Positions 7,620 through 15,955 of a DNA stretch of 64,000 bases are shown here, piece by piece. Numbering within the stretch: the first letter of the stretch is position 1; each line of letters starts with the position of its first letter. The position numbers and the translations under genes were made by a program. Origin of the DNA: Egaibacter sp046050465 (GTDB lineage Bacteria; Pseudomonadota; Gammaproteobacteria; Burkholderiales; Burkholderiaceae_C); the NCBI GenBank assembly GCA_046050465.1, contig JBJOPS010000028.1, positions 12,528 to 76,527 of the forward strand, given 5' to 3'. The notes below the pieces were generated by a model that saw nothing but the letters and a program-made list of their open reading frames with translations, did no database searches and had not been told where the DNA came from.

Positions 7620-8864
7620 TTACTCGGTCTTCGCCCCATCGGTAAACCACTTCCCGATCACCGCGCGCTCGGCATCGGTAATCTGCGTGGCATTGTTCAT
7701 GGGCATGATTTGGGTCACCACGGCCTGCTGGTACACCGACAGTGCGTGCTGCTTCACCAACTCGGGGGAATCCAGCCGCACGTTCTTCATCTGCAACTCG
7801 GCGCCGTGGCACATATAACAGCGCTGCTCCAGTATTTTTCGCACATTTTGATAGCCATATTGGCCCTCAGCCCTTGTGGAATATGCGCTAGAAGCTGCTG
7901 AATTGATAGCATTTCCAGTGGTGGCAACAGCTTGTGGCGCAGGCTTCATCCACACCATCGCCCCCACGATCACCGCCACGCCGACTGCCGCATAGGGCCA
8001 GGGATGGCTGTTGCGGCCCAGCTTGTAGCCATGGCGCATGACAAAAAACTGGCGAATCAGCGCACCGGCCAGCATCATCACGATCAACACAACCCAGTTG
8101 TACTGGTTGGTGTAGGTAAAACTGTAGTGGTTACTCAGCATGGCAAACAGCACCGGCAGTGTGAAGTAGGTGTTGTGCACGCTGCGCTGCTTGGCACGCT
8201 GGCCGTGGATGGGGTCTACCGGTCGGCCTTCACGCAGATCTTTGACGACGGTACGCTGGCCCGGAATGATCCAGAAGAACACATTTGCACTCATAGCGGT
8301 GGCGATCATCGCGCCCACCAGAAGAAAGGCCGCCCGTCCGGCGAACCAGTGACAGGCCAGCCAGGAGGCGCCGCACACCACCAGAAAGACCAGCGCGCCC
8401 ACGGTGGCGTCACCATTCTTGCGTCGGCCAAATATCTGGCAGATCAGGTCATAGATCATCCAAAACACCACCAGAAACGACACTGCCACGCCGATGGCCG
8501 CGCCGCTGGACCAGTTCATCAGCGATTTGTCAATCAGATAGGTGCTGGCGCTCCACAGGTAAGACACCGTGAACAGCGCAAAGCCGGACAGCCACGTGCT
8601 GTAGCTTTCCCAATAAAACCAGTGCAGGTGATCTGGCACCTTTTCCGGGGCTACCGTGTATTTTTGCGGGTTGTAAAAGCCGCCACCGTGCACAGCCCAC
8701 AGTTCGCCACCCACGCCTTTTTTTTGCAAGTCTTCGGATTCCGGCTTGACCAGGCTGCTGTCCAGAAAAACGAAGTAGAACGAGGAGCCAATCCAGGCGA
8801 TGGCGGTGATGACGTGGACCCAGCGCAGCAGCAGGTTGGCCCAGTCGAGGTAATAGCTTTCCAT
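7620..8864 (-). CDS. puuD: Membrane-bound urate oxidase with C-terminal cytochrome c domain
   Basis: A 414-residue protein. The first about 300 residues form a urate oxidase N domain (DUF989) with about eight membrane segments; it begins MESYYLDWANLLLRWVHVITA and contains HGGGFYNPQKY. The C-terminus is a cytochrome c domain with CYMCH at about residues 348-352. PuuD hydroxylates urate to 5-hydroxyisourate and passes electrons through its heme to the respiratory chain. The ATG at 8864 is chosen because the longer frame from 9230 overlaps xdhC and lacks homology. Residues 318-339, in the linker between the membrane and cytochrome domains, are encoded by a palindromic repeat. A GTATAC operator lies 148-163 nt upstream. 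UraH, UraD and PuuE for the next steps are nearby. Confidence 0.92.
   Translation of the reverse strand: MESYYLDWANLLLRWVHVITAIAWIGSSFYFVFLDSSLVKPESEDLQKKGVGGELWAVHGGGFYNPQKYTVAPEKVPDHLHWFYWESYSTWLSGFALFTVSYLWSASTYLIDKSLMNWSSGAAIGVAVSFLVVFWMIYDLICQIFGRRKNGDATVGALVFLVVCGASWLACHWFAGRAAFLLVGAMIATAMSANVFFWIIPGQRTVVKDLREGRPVDPIHGQRAKQRSVHNTYFTLPVLFAMLSNHYSFTYTNQYNWVVLIVMMLAGALIRQFFVMRHGYKLGRNSHPWPYAAVGVAVIVGAMVWMKPAPQAVATTGNAINSAASSAYSTRAEGQYGYQNVRKILEQRCYMCHGAELQMKNVRLDSPELVKQHALSVYQQAVVTQIMPMNNATQITDAERAVIGKWFTDGAKTE
7847..7912. repeat. Palindromic repeat element inside puuD
   Basis: One copy of the family with core AATATGCG..TAGAAGCTGCTGAATTGATAGC preceded by CCCTCAGCCCTTGTGG. The copy is in frame with puuD and encodes about 22 linker residues (NAINSAASSAYSTRAEG then QYGYQ). 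The same peptide flavour is encoded by other copies. Confidence 0.8.
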
Positions 8865-9011
8865 GTTTCTCAACCTTTGTGGTGAAGCACAGTCACACCA
8901 GGAGACTTCAAGCTGCCCACCACTGCGGGCGCTGTAAGCAGTTTCTGTGTCGCGAACAAGGGCTCCTTGATAAAGGCAAGCAAGGCCCGGCTCCGCTGCG
9001 ACATCCAAGTT

Positions 9012-9027
9012 AAAGTGTATACAATTT
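9012..9027. promoter_or_regulatory. Candidate GntR operator upstream of puuD
   Basis: AAAGTGTATACAATTT, which differs at one base from the perfect palindrome before the GntR gene at 10982. It lies between the xdhC stop and the puuD start, so puuD probably has its own regulated promoter. Confidence 0.6.
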
Positions 9028-9073
9028 CTGCGGGGGCCGGCCTCAAATTCAGCGACTTTTTCCGGTAAAAACC

Positions 9074-9886
9074 CTAGCTCCTGCGAAGCAATAACTGCGC
9101 AGCCACCGCTACGGCGATAACTTGCGGCTCTTTGCCCGATATGCCGGCCACACCAATCGGGCAGGTCACCTTCGCCAGTTCCGTCGCAGAAAAGCCGCGT
9201 CCCGTCAGCCGGTGTTGAAAAGTCGCCCATTTGGTCTTGCTGCCAATCAGCCCGATGTAGGGCAAATCACCCTGCAAGCGTTGGCGCGTCAGACAGGCTG
9301 CCACCACATCCAGATCCTCTTCATGACTGAAACTCATGATCAGCACGCTGCTTTGCGGCCGAAGATCGCTTACGGCCCTGTGCACAGGGTCTGAATGTTC
9401 ACACAATATGTTACGTGGCAGCCTGGGGGGGAAAATTTCTTCGCGGCTATCCACCCATGTCACAGAAAACGGCAAAGTACTTAAAACCCCGATCAGTGCA
9501 CGGCCGACATGTCCGCCACCAAATAGTGCCACGGGCTGCAGGGTCTGCTCATGTTGCACCTGCAACCACCCATTGACCTGCGCAATATGCCCTGCGTGTA
9601 TCAAATCAAAGCGCAGATGCATGATCCCGCCACAACATTGCCCCAGCCCGGGGCCCAGAGCAAAGCGCAAAACCGTGTTTCCCGCCCGGCCTTTCAGACG
9701 TTCGCGTGCCAAATCAATCGCCTGGAATTCCACATGTCCGCCCCCGATGGTTCCCACCACACTGTTGCGAAAAACCGCCATCCAGGCGCCCGGCTCCCGA
9801 GGGGCGGAGCCCTGAATCGAGTCAACTCTCACCCACACAGCAGCTTCATGCCGGAGTTGATTCAGAAATTCATCCGTCTGGTTCAC
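9074..9886 (-). CDS. xdhC: Xanthine dehydrogenase accessory protein XdhC
   Basis: A 270-residue protein. It has the N-terminal XdhC/CoxI segment (VWVRVDSIQGSAPREPGAWM, then GTIGGGHVEFQAI and a CCGG motif) and a C-terminal Rossmann domain with LFGGGHVGRALIGVL. XdhC binds molybdenum cofactor and inserts the sulfurated form into xanthine dehydrogenase; the xdhAB subunits are not in the window, so the partner must be just outside or elsewhere. The start appears to be GTG at 9886, with AAGGTAAC about 8 nt upstream. It precedes puuD on the same strand, and the pair links xanthine oxidation to urate breakdown. Confidence 0.9.
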   Translation of the reverse strand: MNQTDEFLNQLRHEAAVWVRVDSIQGSAPREPGAWMAVFRNSVVGTIGGGHVEFQAIDLARERLKGRAGNTVLRFALGPGLGQCCGGIMHLRFDLIHAGHIAQVNGWLQVQHEQTLQPVALFGGGHVGRALIGVLSTLPFSVTWVDSREEIFPPRLPRNILCEHSDPVHRAVSDLRPQSSVLIMSFSHEEDLDVVAACLTRQRLQGDLPYIGLIGSKTKWATFQHRLTGRGFSATELAKVTCPIGVAGISGKEPQVIAVAVAAQLLLRRS

Positions 9887-9983
9887 TTTTTGTTACCTTA
9901 TGACATGCGACCGGTGATCGCTTTTGGTGGAACTCTGGCACAGTTCGCCCCATACCTGTGTGAAACTCCGCTGCAAACAACCC

Positions 9984-10520
9984 ATGAAACTCTTCACGAA
10001 CAACAGAATAAGCCTGATCATCGCAGCAGCCATCGCTGGTGCGATCCTGGCGGCCTGCCAGACCGCGCGCGCCCCCTCACCACCTGCCGCACCTGCTCCT
10101 GCACCCGTTGCCGTGCCCACGCCAGCACCTGTACCTCCCACACCGATTGCCGTCGCACCAGTTACCCCGCTGGGTGCCACGTCCAGCGCCGGCACCCCAC
10201 GTGACTACCGTCGCGACGCCGCTGGCCATTTGTATCGGCAAAACGGCAGCCGCATCTACAAAGGCAAGATGCCGCCACTCCTTTATGCCGTGGGAGTGCT
10301 GAATGTGGAAATCGACAGTCGGGGCAATGTCGTATCAACCAACTGGATGCGTGCACCATCGCATGCGCCGGAAGTCATGGCCGAGATCATTCGCACGGTT
10401 CGCGCAGCAGCGCCCTACCCGGCTCCCGTTCGAATGGGTCGTGTGACCTATACCGATACGTGGCTGTGGGAAAAAGGTGGCCGCTTCCAGCTGGATACCC
10501 TGACCGAGGGTCAGCTCTAG
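9984..10520 (+). CDS. Proline-rich lipoprotein with a TonB C-terminal-like domain
   Basis: A 178-residue exported lipoprotein. A signal peptide ends in the lipobox ILAAC (Cys near residue 25), followed by a Pro/Ala/Val-rich spacer of about 45 residues. The C-terminal domain (YAVGVLNVEIDSRGNVVSTNW, then VRAAAPYPAPVRMG) resembles the TonB/TolA C-terminal fold used to contact envelope partners. Similar proteins are widespread in Burkholderiales and usually called energy transducer TonB or hypothetical; the partner is unknown. It stands alone between xdhC and uraH, with no link to purine metabolism that I can see. The chosen start follows a long upstream stretch antisense to xdhC. Confidence 0.75.
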   Translation: MKLFTNNRISLIIAAAIAGAILAACQTARAPSPPAAPAPAPVAVPTPAPVPPTPIAVAPVTPLGATSSAGTPRDYRRDAAGHLYRQNGSRIYKGKMPPLLYAVGVLNVEIDSRGNVVSTNWMRAPSHAPEVMAEIIRTVRAAAPYPAPVRMGRVTYTDTWLWEKGGRFQLDTLTEGQL

Positions 10521-10553
10521 GCATTCGACGGCCAACACCCGGCAAAGGAAAGA

Positions 10554-10907
10554 TCACGAGCCCCGATAGGTCGAGTAGCTCCAGGGGCTGACCAGCAGCG
10601 GCACATGGTAATGCTGGTCGGTGTGGGCGATGCCAAAGTCCAGGCTGACCTTGTTCAGGAAGTTGGGCTCGGGCAGCGCCACGCCACGCGCCCTGAAATA
10701 CCCCTGTACGTCAAAAACCAGTCGGTAGGTACCGGTGCGAAGGCTGGCATTGTCATAAAGCAGCCCATCCGGATTGCGGCCATCCTGATTCAGGACAAAA
10801 CGCTTGACCAGTGTGTCCGAGTCGCCGTGTGTGGTGTACAGCGCCACGGCCATGCCCGCGGCGGGGCATCCATGCATGGTGTCCAGTACGTGTGTGCTCA
10901 AGCCCAT
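10554..10907 (-). CDS. uraH: 5-hydroxyisourate hydrolase
   Basis: A 117-residue transthyretin-like protein with every family hallmark: N-terminal LSTHVLDTMHGCPA (His6 catalytic), a central arginine strand (GTYRLVFDV), the HYHVPLLVSPWSYSTYRGS end with the YRGS signature. It hydrolyses 5-hydroxyisourate, the PuuD product, to OHCU in the cytosol. The ATG at 10907 is chosen because the longer frame only adds residues over the divergent promoter. The gene is divergent from the GntR regulator, and the palindrome at 10982-10997 lies between them. Confidence 0.95.
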   Translation of the reverse strand: MGLSTHVLDTMHGCPAAGMAVALYTTHGDSDTLVKRFVLNQDGRNPDGLLYDNASLRTGTYRLVFDVQGYFRARGVALPEPNFLNKVSLDFGIAHTDQHYHVPLLVSPWSYSTYRGS

Positions 10908-10981
10908 ATTGCGTCCTTGATTTGAATCCCTGACAACTCGCGCCTTCCGTATTGAAACAGGGATTTGATGCGCAGAGACTG

Positions 10982-10997
10982 AAAGTGTATACACTTT
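10982..10997. promoter_or_regulatory. Candidate GntR operator between uraH and the regulator
   Basis: A perfect 16-bp palindrome AAAGTGTATACACTTT, placed 15 nt before the first possible GntR start and 75 nt before uraH. Palindromes with a GTATAC-like centre are typical targets of FCD-type GntR proteins, so autoregulation and control of uraH are likely. Confidence 0.7.
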
Positions 10998-11011
10998 TTG
11001 CGTTTGCCGCT

Positions 11012-11689
11012 ATGATGCGCCCCATGGAAGCATCATCTACTGCGTTGATCGTTCAGGCCCTCACCAAAGCCATCGTGGAGCATCGCCTCCAGCCCGGCAG
11101 CAAGCTGGCCGAGCAGAAACTCGCTGATCACTTTGGCGTGTCGCGAACGCTGGTTCGTCAGGCCCTGTTGCAGTTGTCCCAGCACCAGCTGGTCACGCTG
11201 GAGCCAGCCCGCGGCGCCTTTGTGGCCGCCCCTTCTGTCACCGAAGCCAGGCAGGTCTTTGCAGTGCGCCGCATGCTGGAGACCGAGATGACCCGCGCCT
11301 TTGTGCGCCAGGTGACGCCCGCCAAGATCAAGGCACTGAAAGAACACGTGGCCCAGGAGAAGCTGGCCGTGCAACGGGAGGATGCGCCCGGGCGCACGGA
11401 GCTTCTGGGCGACTTTCATGTGCGTATTGCCGAGCTTATGGGCAACGATGTGCTGGCGCAACTGCTGAGCCAGCTGATCTCGCGCTGTGCTCTTATCACC
11501 CTCATGTACCAGACCTCACGGGCAGCCGAGCACTCCAACGACGAGCACGTTGAAATCGTGAAGGCACTGGCCGCGAAGGATGAGGATCTGTCGGTCCGGT
11601 TAATGAGCGAGCATCTGATGCACGTGGAGGAAAACCTGACCTTCGAACGCAAGATCCCCGCCAACGACATTTCAATGGCCCTGTCCTGA
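11012..11689 (+). CDS. GntR-family (FCD subfamily) transcriptional regulator
   Basis: A 225-residue regulator. The winged helix spans about residues 10-75, with the recognition segment LADHFGVSRTLVRQALLQL and the wing LVTLEPARGAFVA. The FCD effector domain follows, with the RRMLETEMTRAFV helix and metal-binding histidines (GDFHVRI, SEHLMHVE). It heads the puuE/uraD-allC/M20 operon and is divergent from uraH, so it is probably the purine catabolism regulator. The start may be 11012, 11015 or 11024; none has a strong ribosome site. Confidence 0.88.
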   Translation: MMRPMEASSTALIVQALTKAIVEHRLQPGSKLAEQKLADHFGVSRTLVRQALLQLSQHQLVTLEPARGAFVAAPSVTEARQVFAVRRMLETEMTRAFVRQVTPAKIKALKEHVAQEKLAVQREDAPGRTELLGDFHVRIAELMGNDVLAQLLSQLISRCALITLMYQTSRAAEHSNDEHVEIVKALAAKDEDLSVRLMSEHLMHVEENLTFERKIPANDISMALS

Positions 11690-11700
11690 GATAACCCGCC

Positions 11701-12681
11701 ATGACCAGCGCCGCTTACGATTCCACCGCTTTCTACCCCCGTGATCTCGCCGGCTACGGGCGCAACCCGCCGCATGCGCAATGGCCCAATCAGGCACGCA
11801 TTGCCGTTCAATTTGTGCTGAACTACGAAGAAGGTGGCGAAAACGCCGTGCTGCATGGCGACCCGGCGTCCGAGCAATTTCTGTCCGAGATGTTCAATCC
11901 GGCGGCCTTCCCGGCCCGCCACATGAGCATGGAAGGCATTTATGAATACGGTTCACGCGCCGGCGTGTGGCGTATCCTGCGCGAGTTCGAGAAACGCAAA
12001 CTGCCGCTGACCGTATTTGGCGTGAGCATGGCGCTGCAGCGTCATCCCGAACTTACAGCCGCATTCAAGGAACTGGGCCACGAAATCGCCTGCCACGGCT
12101 GGCGCTGGATCAGCTACCAGAACTTCGATGAAGCCACCGAGCGGGAACACATGCGCATCGGCATGGACATCATCCGCGAGCTGACCGGCGAACGCCCCTT
12201 GGGCTGGTACACCGGGCGCGACAGCCCCAACACGCACCGGCTGGTGGCTGACTACGGCGGCTTTGAATACGACAGCGATTACTACGGTGATGACCTGCCG
12301 TTCTGGATGCAGGTCAGGAAAACCGATGGCAGCGTGGTGCCGCAACTCATCGTGCCCTACACGCTGGACACCAACGACATGCGCTTCTCTTCAGCACAGG
12401 GTTTCGCCCAAGGGGATGATTTTTTCACTTACCTGAAGGACAGTTTTGACGTGCTGTATACCGAAGGTGACCCCGTTGGCGCCAACTCACCCAAGATGCT
12501 GAGCATTGGCATGCATTGCCGTTTGCTGGGACGCCCCGGGCGCATGCGGTCGCTGCAAAAGTTTCTGGACTACGTGCAAGGTCACTCCCATGTCTGGATC
12601 TGCCGCCGCCTGGACATCGCCCGGCACTGGACTAAAACATACCCCTGTCCGGCCGCACCGTCAGCCGCAAGCAAAGGCTGA
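11701..12681 (+). CDS. puuE: Allantoinase, polysaccharide-deacetylase type
   Basis: A 326-residue protein of the NodB-like deacetylase fold. It begins with the PuuE-typical YPRDLAGYGRNPPHAQWP and continues with VQFVLNYEEGGENAVLHGD, the HEIACHGWRW motif, TGRDSPNTHRLV and the C-terminal SIGMHCRLLGRPGR. It hydrolyses allantoin to allantoate without resemblance to the classical amidohydrolase allantoinase. The gene starts 12 nt after the regulator stop and is followed 4 nt later by the uraD-allC fusion, so the three are one transcription unit. Confidence 0.93.
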   Translation: MTSAAYDSTAFYPRDLAGYGRNPPHAQWPNQARIAVQFVLNYEEGGENAVLHGDPASEQFLSEMFNPAAFPARHMSMEGIYEYGSRAGVWRILREFEKRKLPLTVFGVSMALQRHPELTAAFKELGHEIACHGWRWISYQNFDEATEREHMRIGMDIIRELTGERPLGWYTGRDSPNTHRLVADYGGFEYDSDYYGDDLPFWMQVRKTDGSVVPQLIVPYTLDTNDMRFSSAQGFAQGDDFFTYLKDSFDVLYTEGDPVGANSPKMLSIGMHCRLLGRPGRMRSLQKFLDYVQGHSHVWICRRLDIARHWTKTYPCPAAPSAASKG

Positions 12682-12684
12682 ATC

Positions 12685-14457
12685 ATGCCGCTGAGCTTGA
12701 ACCAACTCAACAGTGCGCCGCCAGCCGAGGCTGCGCAGATGCTCGACGGCCTGTACGAGCATTCCCCCTGGATCGCAGAGCAAGCGCTGGCGCAGCGGCC
12801 GTTTCGTTCGCTGGCTCATCTGAAGCACACGATGGTGAAGGTACTGAACGCTGCAGGCCGTGACGCCCAACTGGCTTTGATTCGTGCCCACCCCGAGCTG
12901 GCCGGCAAAGCCATGCTCAACAAATCACTCACAGCCGAGTCAACTCATGAGCAGGGCCGGGCCGGCCTGACCGACTGCACACCTGAAGAGTTCGCCAGGA
13001 TCCAGCAACTCAATACTGACTACAACGCGAAATTCGGCTTCCCGTTCATTCTGGCGGTGCGGGGTGCACGGGGTGCCGGGCTGAGCAAGCAGCAGATTAT
13101 CGACACGTTTGAGCGCCGCCTGCATGGGCATCCCGGCTTCGAGTTGCGGGAGTGCCTGCGCAACATTCATCGCATCGTCGAAATCCGTCTGAACGACAAA
13201 TTCGGCGTTGAGCCGGTCATCGGCAATCTGGTGTGGGACTGGCATGAGGCGCTGGCTGCATACACCGATCCGGGTTACGCCGGAAAAGGGCAGCTCACGG
13301 TAACTTACCTGACGGACGCCCACCGGGCGTGCGCCGCCCGGATCAAGATCCAGATGCTGGAATGCGGCTTTGACGACGTGCGCATTGACGCAGTTGGCAA
13401 CGTGGTGGGGCGCTACCTCTCCAGTGAAACATCCGCCAAAACTTTGCTGACCGGTTCGCATTACGACACGGTTCGAAACGGCGGCAAATACGACGGTCGC
13501 CTGGGTATTTTTGTGCCCATGGCTTGCGTGCGCGAACTCAAGCGCCAGGGCAAGCGACTCCCCTTTCACTTTGAAGTGGTGGGATTTGCCGAGGAAGAAG
13601 GTCAGCGCTACAAAGCCACTTTTCTGGGCTCCGGTGCGCTGGCAGGCCAGTTTGATCTGCACTGGCTTGAGCAGAAAGACGCCGACGGCATCTCCATGCG
13701 TGAAGCCATGGCGCATGCAGGCCTGAACATCGACGAGATTGCCGGGCTGAAACGCAATCCGGCTGACTACCTGGGCTTTGTCGAAGTCCATATCGAGCAG
13801 GGCCCGGTTTTGAATGAACTGGACTTGCCGCTGGGCGTGGTCACATCCATCAATGCCAGCGCACGCTACGCTGCGGAGGTTATCGGAACCGCCTGCCACG
13901 CCGGCACCACCCCGATGGACCGGCGCAGCGATGCGGCGGCGGCAGTAGCGGAAGTCATTCTTGCAGCTGAGAGGCGTGCCGCGCAGGATGGTGACTCGGT
14001 CGCCACGGTGGGCCAACTGCTGGTGCCCAGTGGGTCCATCAACGTGGTGCCGGGGCGCTGTCAGTTCACGCTGGACATGCGCGCTCCGAGTAACAGCCAG
14101 CGCGATGCCCTGGTGAATGACATCCTCGCTTCATTGGCCACCATTTGTGAGCGCCGCCAGGTGCACTACACGCTGGAAGAAACCATGCGTGCGTCTGCAG
14201 CCCCCAGTGCGCCGGGTTGGCAAAAGCGCTGGGAGCGGGCGGTGGACGCCCTGGGTGTTCCGCTGCATTGCATGCCCAGTGGCGCGGGCCATGACGCCAT
14301 GAAGCTGTTTGAAGTGATGCCCCAAGCCATGCTATTTGTGCGCGGCCAAAACTCCGGCATCAGCCACAACCCGCTCGAATCCACCACCAGCGACGATATG
14401 CAACTGGCCGTGGAAGCCTTTTCCGTGCTGCTTGAAAACCTCGCCGCCGAATACTGA
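12685..14457 (+). CDS. OHCU decarboxylase / allantoate amidohydrolase fusion
   Basis: A 590-residue two-domain enzyme. Residues 1-170 are UraD: SPWIAEQALAQRPF, AHPELAG at 68-74 with the catalytic His, then FGFPFILAVRG. This part decarboxylates OHCU to S-allantoin. Residues about 180-590 are an M20/M28-type AllC/HyuC amidohydrolase with GSHYDTVRNGGKYDGRLG at 257-274, FAEEEGQRY, VHIEQGPVL and GAGHDAM; it releases ammonia from allantoate. The domains are not consecutive in the pathway: PuuE, encoded just upstream, works between them. I recall such fusions in other Burkholderiales. No stop or frame change is visible at the junction, so the fusion is read directly. Confidence 0.9.
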   Translation: MPLSLNQLNSAPPAEAAQMLDGLYEHSPWIAEQALAQRPFRSLAHLKHTMVKVLNAAGRDAQLALIRAHPELAGKAMLNKSLTAESTHEQGRAGLTDCTPEEFARIQQLNTDYNAKFGFPFILAVRGARGAGLSKQQIIDTFERRLHGHPGFELRECLRNIHRIVEIRLNDKFGVEPVIGNLVWDWHEALAAYTDPGYAGKGQLTVTYLTDAHRACAARIKIQMLECGFDDVRIDAVGNVVGRYLSSETSAKTLLTGSHYDTVRNGGKYDGRLGIFVPMACVRELKRQGKRLPFHFEVVGFAEEEGQRYKATFLGSGALAGQFDLHWLEQKDADGISMREAMAHAGLNIDEIAGLKRNPADYLGFVEVHIEQGPVLNELDLPLGVVTSINASARYAAEVIGTACHAGTTPMDRRSDAAAAVAEVILAAERRAAQDGDSVATVGQLLVPSGSINVVPGRCQFTLDMRAPSNSQRDALVNDILASLATICERRQVHYTLEETMRASAAPSAPGWQKRWERAVDALGVPLHCMPSGAGHDAMKLFEVMPQAMLFVRGQNSGISHNPLESTTSDDMQLAVEAFSVLLENLAAEY

Positions 14458-14481
14458 TTTTCCCTTTTACCGACTTGACCC

Positions 14482-15705
14482 ATGAACACTTACGAACAAC
14501 TGGATGCCTGGATCGATTCCCACTTTGACGAACAAGTGCGCTTTCTGCAAGAACTGATCCGCGTGCCCACCGACACACCGCCCGGCAACAATGCACCGCA
14601 TGCCGAGCGCACGGCCGAGCTGCTGCACGGCTTCGGGCTGGATGCCGAGAAGCATCCCGTGCCGGAAGCCGAAGTCAAAGCGTTCGGGCTGGAAAGTGTC
14701 ACCAACCTGGTCGTGCGCCGGAAATACGGGCCCGGCAAAACCGTGCTGCTCAACGCCCATGGCGATGTGGTGCCACCCGGTGAAGGCTGGACCAAGAACC
14801 CCTATGGCGGGGAGATTGAGAACGGCAAAATTTACGGACGCGCTGCAGCTGTCAGCAAATGCGATTTTTCAACCTATGCCTTTGCCGTGCGTGCGCTGGA
14901 AGCCGTTGCCAAGCCCAATGCGGGTAGTGTGGAGCTGCTATTCACTTACGATGAAGAGTTTGGTGGCGAGGTGGGGCCAGAGTGGCTGCTCAAGCACAAG
15001 ATCATCAAACCCGATTTGATGATTGCCGCGGGCTTCAGCTACCAGGTCATCACAGCCCACAACGGCTGTTTGCAGATGGAGGTCACCGTGCACGGCAAGA
15101 TGGCGCACGCCGCCATCCCGGACTCGGGCGTGGACGCCATGCAGGCGGCAGTCAGCATCCTCGGCGCGCTGTACCAGCAAAACACGCTGTACAAACAAAT
15201 CAGCTCCGAAGTGGCTGGCATCAACCACCCGTACCTGAACGTCGGCATGATTGAAGGCGGTACCAACACCAACGTGGTGCCAGGCCGCGTGACGTTCAAG
15301 CTGGACCGGCGCATGATTCCCGAGGAGAACCCGGCTGAAGTGGAAGCGACCCTGCGCAAAATCATCACCGATACGGCTGCGCAACACGCGGGTGTGACGG
15401 TGGACATCAAGCGCATGCTGCTGGCCAACGCCATGCGGCCGCTGCCTGGCAACAAGCCGTTGGTAGACGCCATTCAGAAACACGGTGAGCAGGTGTTTGG
15501 CGAGAGGATACCCGCACTGGGAACGCCGCTGTACACCGACGTGCGCCTGTTCTGCGAGGCCGGCATTCCCGGCGTGATTTACGGCGCCGGGCCCCGCACG
15601 GTGCTGGAATCACACGCCAAGCGCGCCGACGAACGGCTGGAGCTGGAAGACCTGCGCCGCGCCACCAAGGTGATTGCCCGCGCGCTGAGCGATCTGCTGG
15701 GCTGA
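14482..15705 (+). CDS. M20-family amidohydrolase/peptidase in the purine operon
   Basis: A 407-residue ArgE/DapE-type metallohydrolase. Metal ligands visible are NAHGDVV (His93, Asp95), YDEEFGGE (Glu158/159) and the C-terminal SHAKRADERLELEDL histidine. The usual bridging aspartate in the GRGxxDxK motif is absent: residues 119-126 read GRAAAVSK, with Val124 at that place. I recall a subfamily with VSKSDF here, so this may be a family variant rather than damage. It follows the uraD-allC fusion by 24 nt on the same strand, so a role in handling a ureido compound such as ureidoglycolate is plausible but unproven. Confidence 0.8.
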   Translation: MNTYEQLDAWIDSHFDEQVRFLQELIRVPTDTPPGNNAPHAERTAELLHGFGLDAEKHPVPEAEVKAFGLESVTNLVVRRKYGPGKTVLLNAHGDVVPPGEGWTKNPYGGEIENGKIYGRAAAVSKCDFSTYAFAVRALEAVAKPNAGSVELLFTYDEEFGGEVGPEWLLKHKIIKPDLMIAAGFSYQVITAHNGCLQMEVTVHGKMAHAAIPDSGVDAMQAAVSILGALYQQNTLYKQISSEVAGINHPYLNVGMIEGGTNTNVVPGRVTFKLDRRMIPEENPAEVEATLRKIITDTAAQHAGVTVDIKRMLLANAMRPLPGNKPLVDAIQKHGEQVFGERIPALGTPLYTDVRLFCEAGIPGVIYGAGPRTVLESHAKRADERLELEDLRRATKVIARALSDLLG

Positions 15706-15740
15706 CCTGCGACCACTGCACAGGCGGCTTACCGGGAACG

Positions 15741-15771
15741 ACTGACTCAAGGCCTGGTCGGGGGAGTCAGT
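15741..15771 (+). terminator. Possible hairpin after the purine operon
   Basis: An 8-bp stem ACTGACTC/GAGTCAGT with a 15-nt loop, 35 nt after the M20 gene. No clear T-run follows, so an intrinsic terminator is uncertain. Confidence 0.3.
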
Positions 15772-15955
15772 AAGACAACATCACCGTCAGCGACGACATG
15801 GGCTGGCACCACGAGTCCTTTATTGCCAAAAACAGGAAATATTGCCCAAAACCCCCCGGTTTGGTCAAACACCCATCATTTGAATGTCGGTACACACGGA
15901 TTAAATGGGTAACATTGCGATTTAGTGCAATGCAACCGTCTGAAAAGTCCACCCA

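Noticed and set aside
15800..15830. TGGCAC and TTGCC before epsA as a sigma-54 promoter
   Set aside because: The spacing between the two elements is far from the required five bases.
15884..15893. ATGTCGGTAC shared by the epsA upstream region and 41700-41709
   Set aside because: Only ten bases agree, with no symmetry and different gene context; likely chance.
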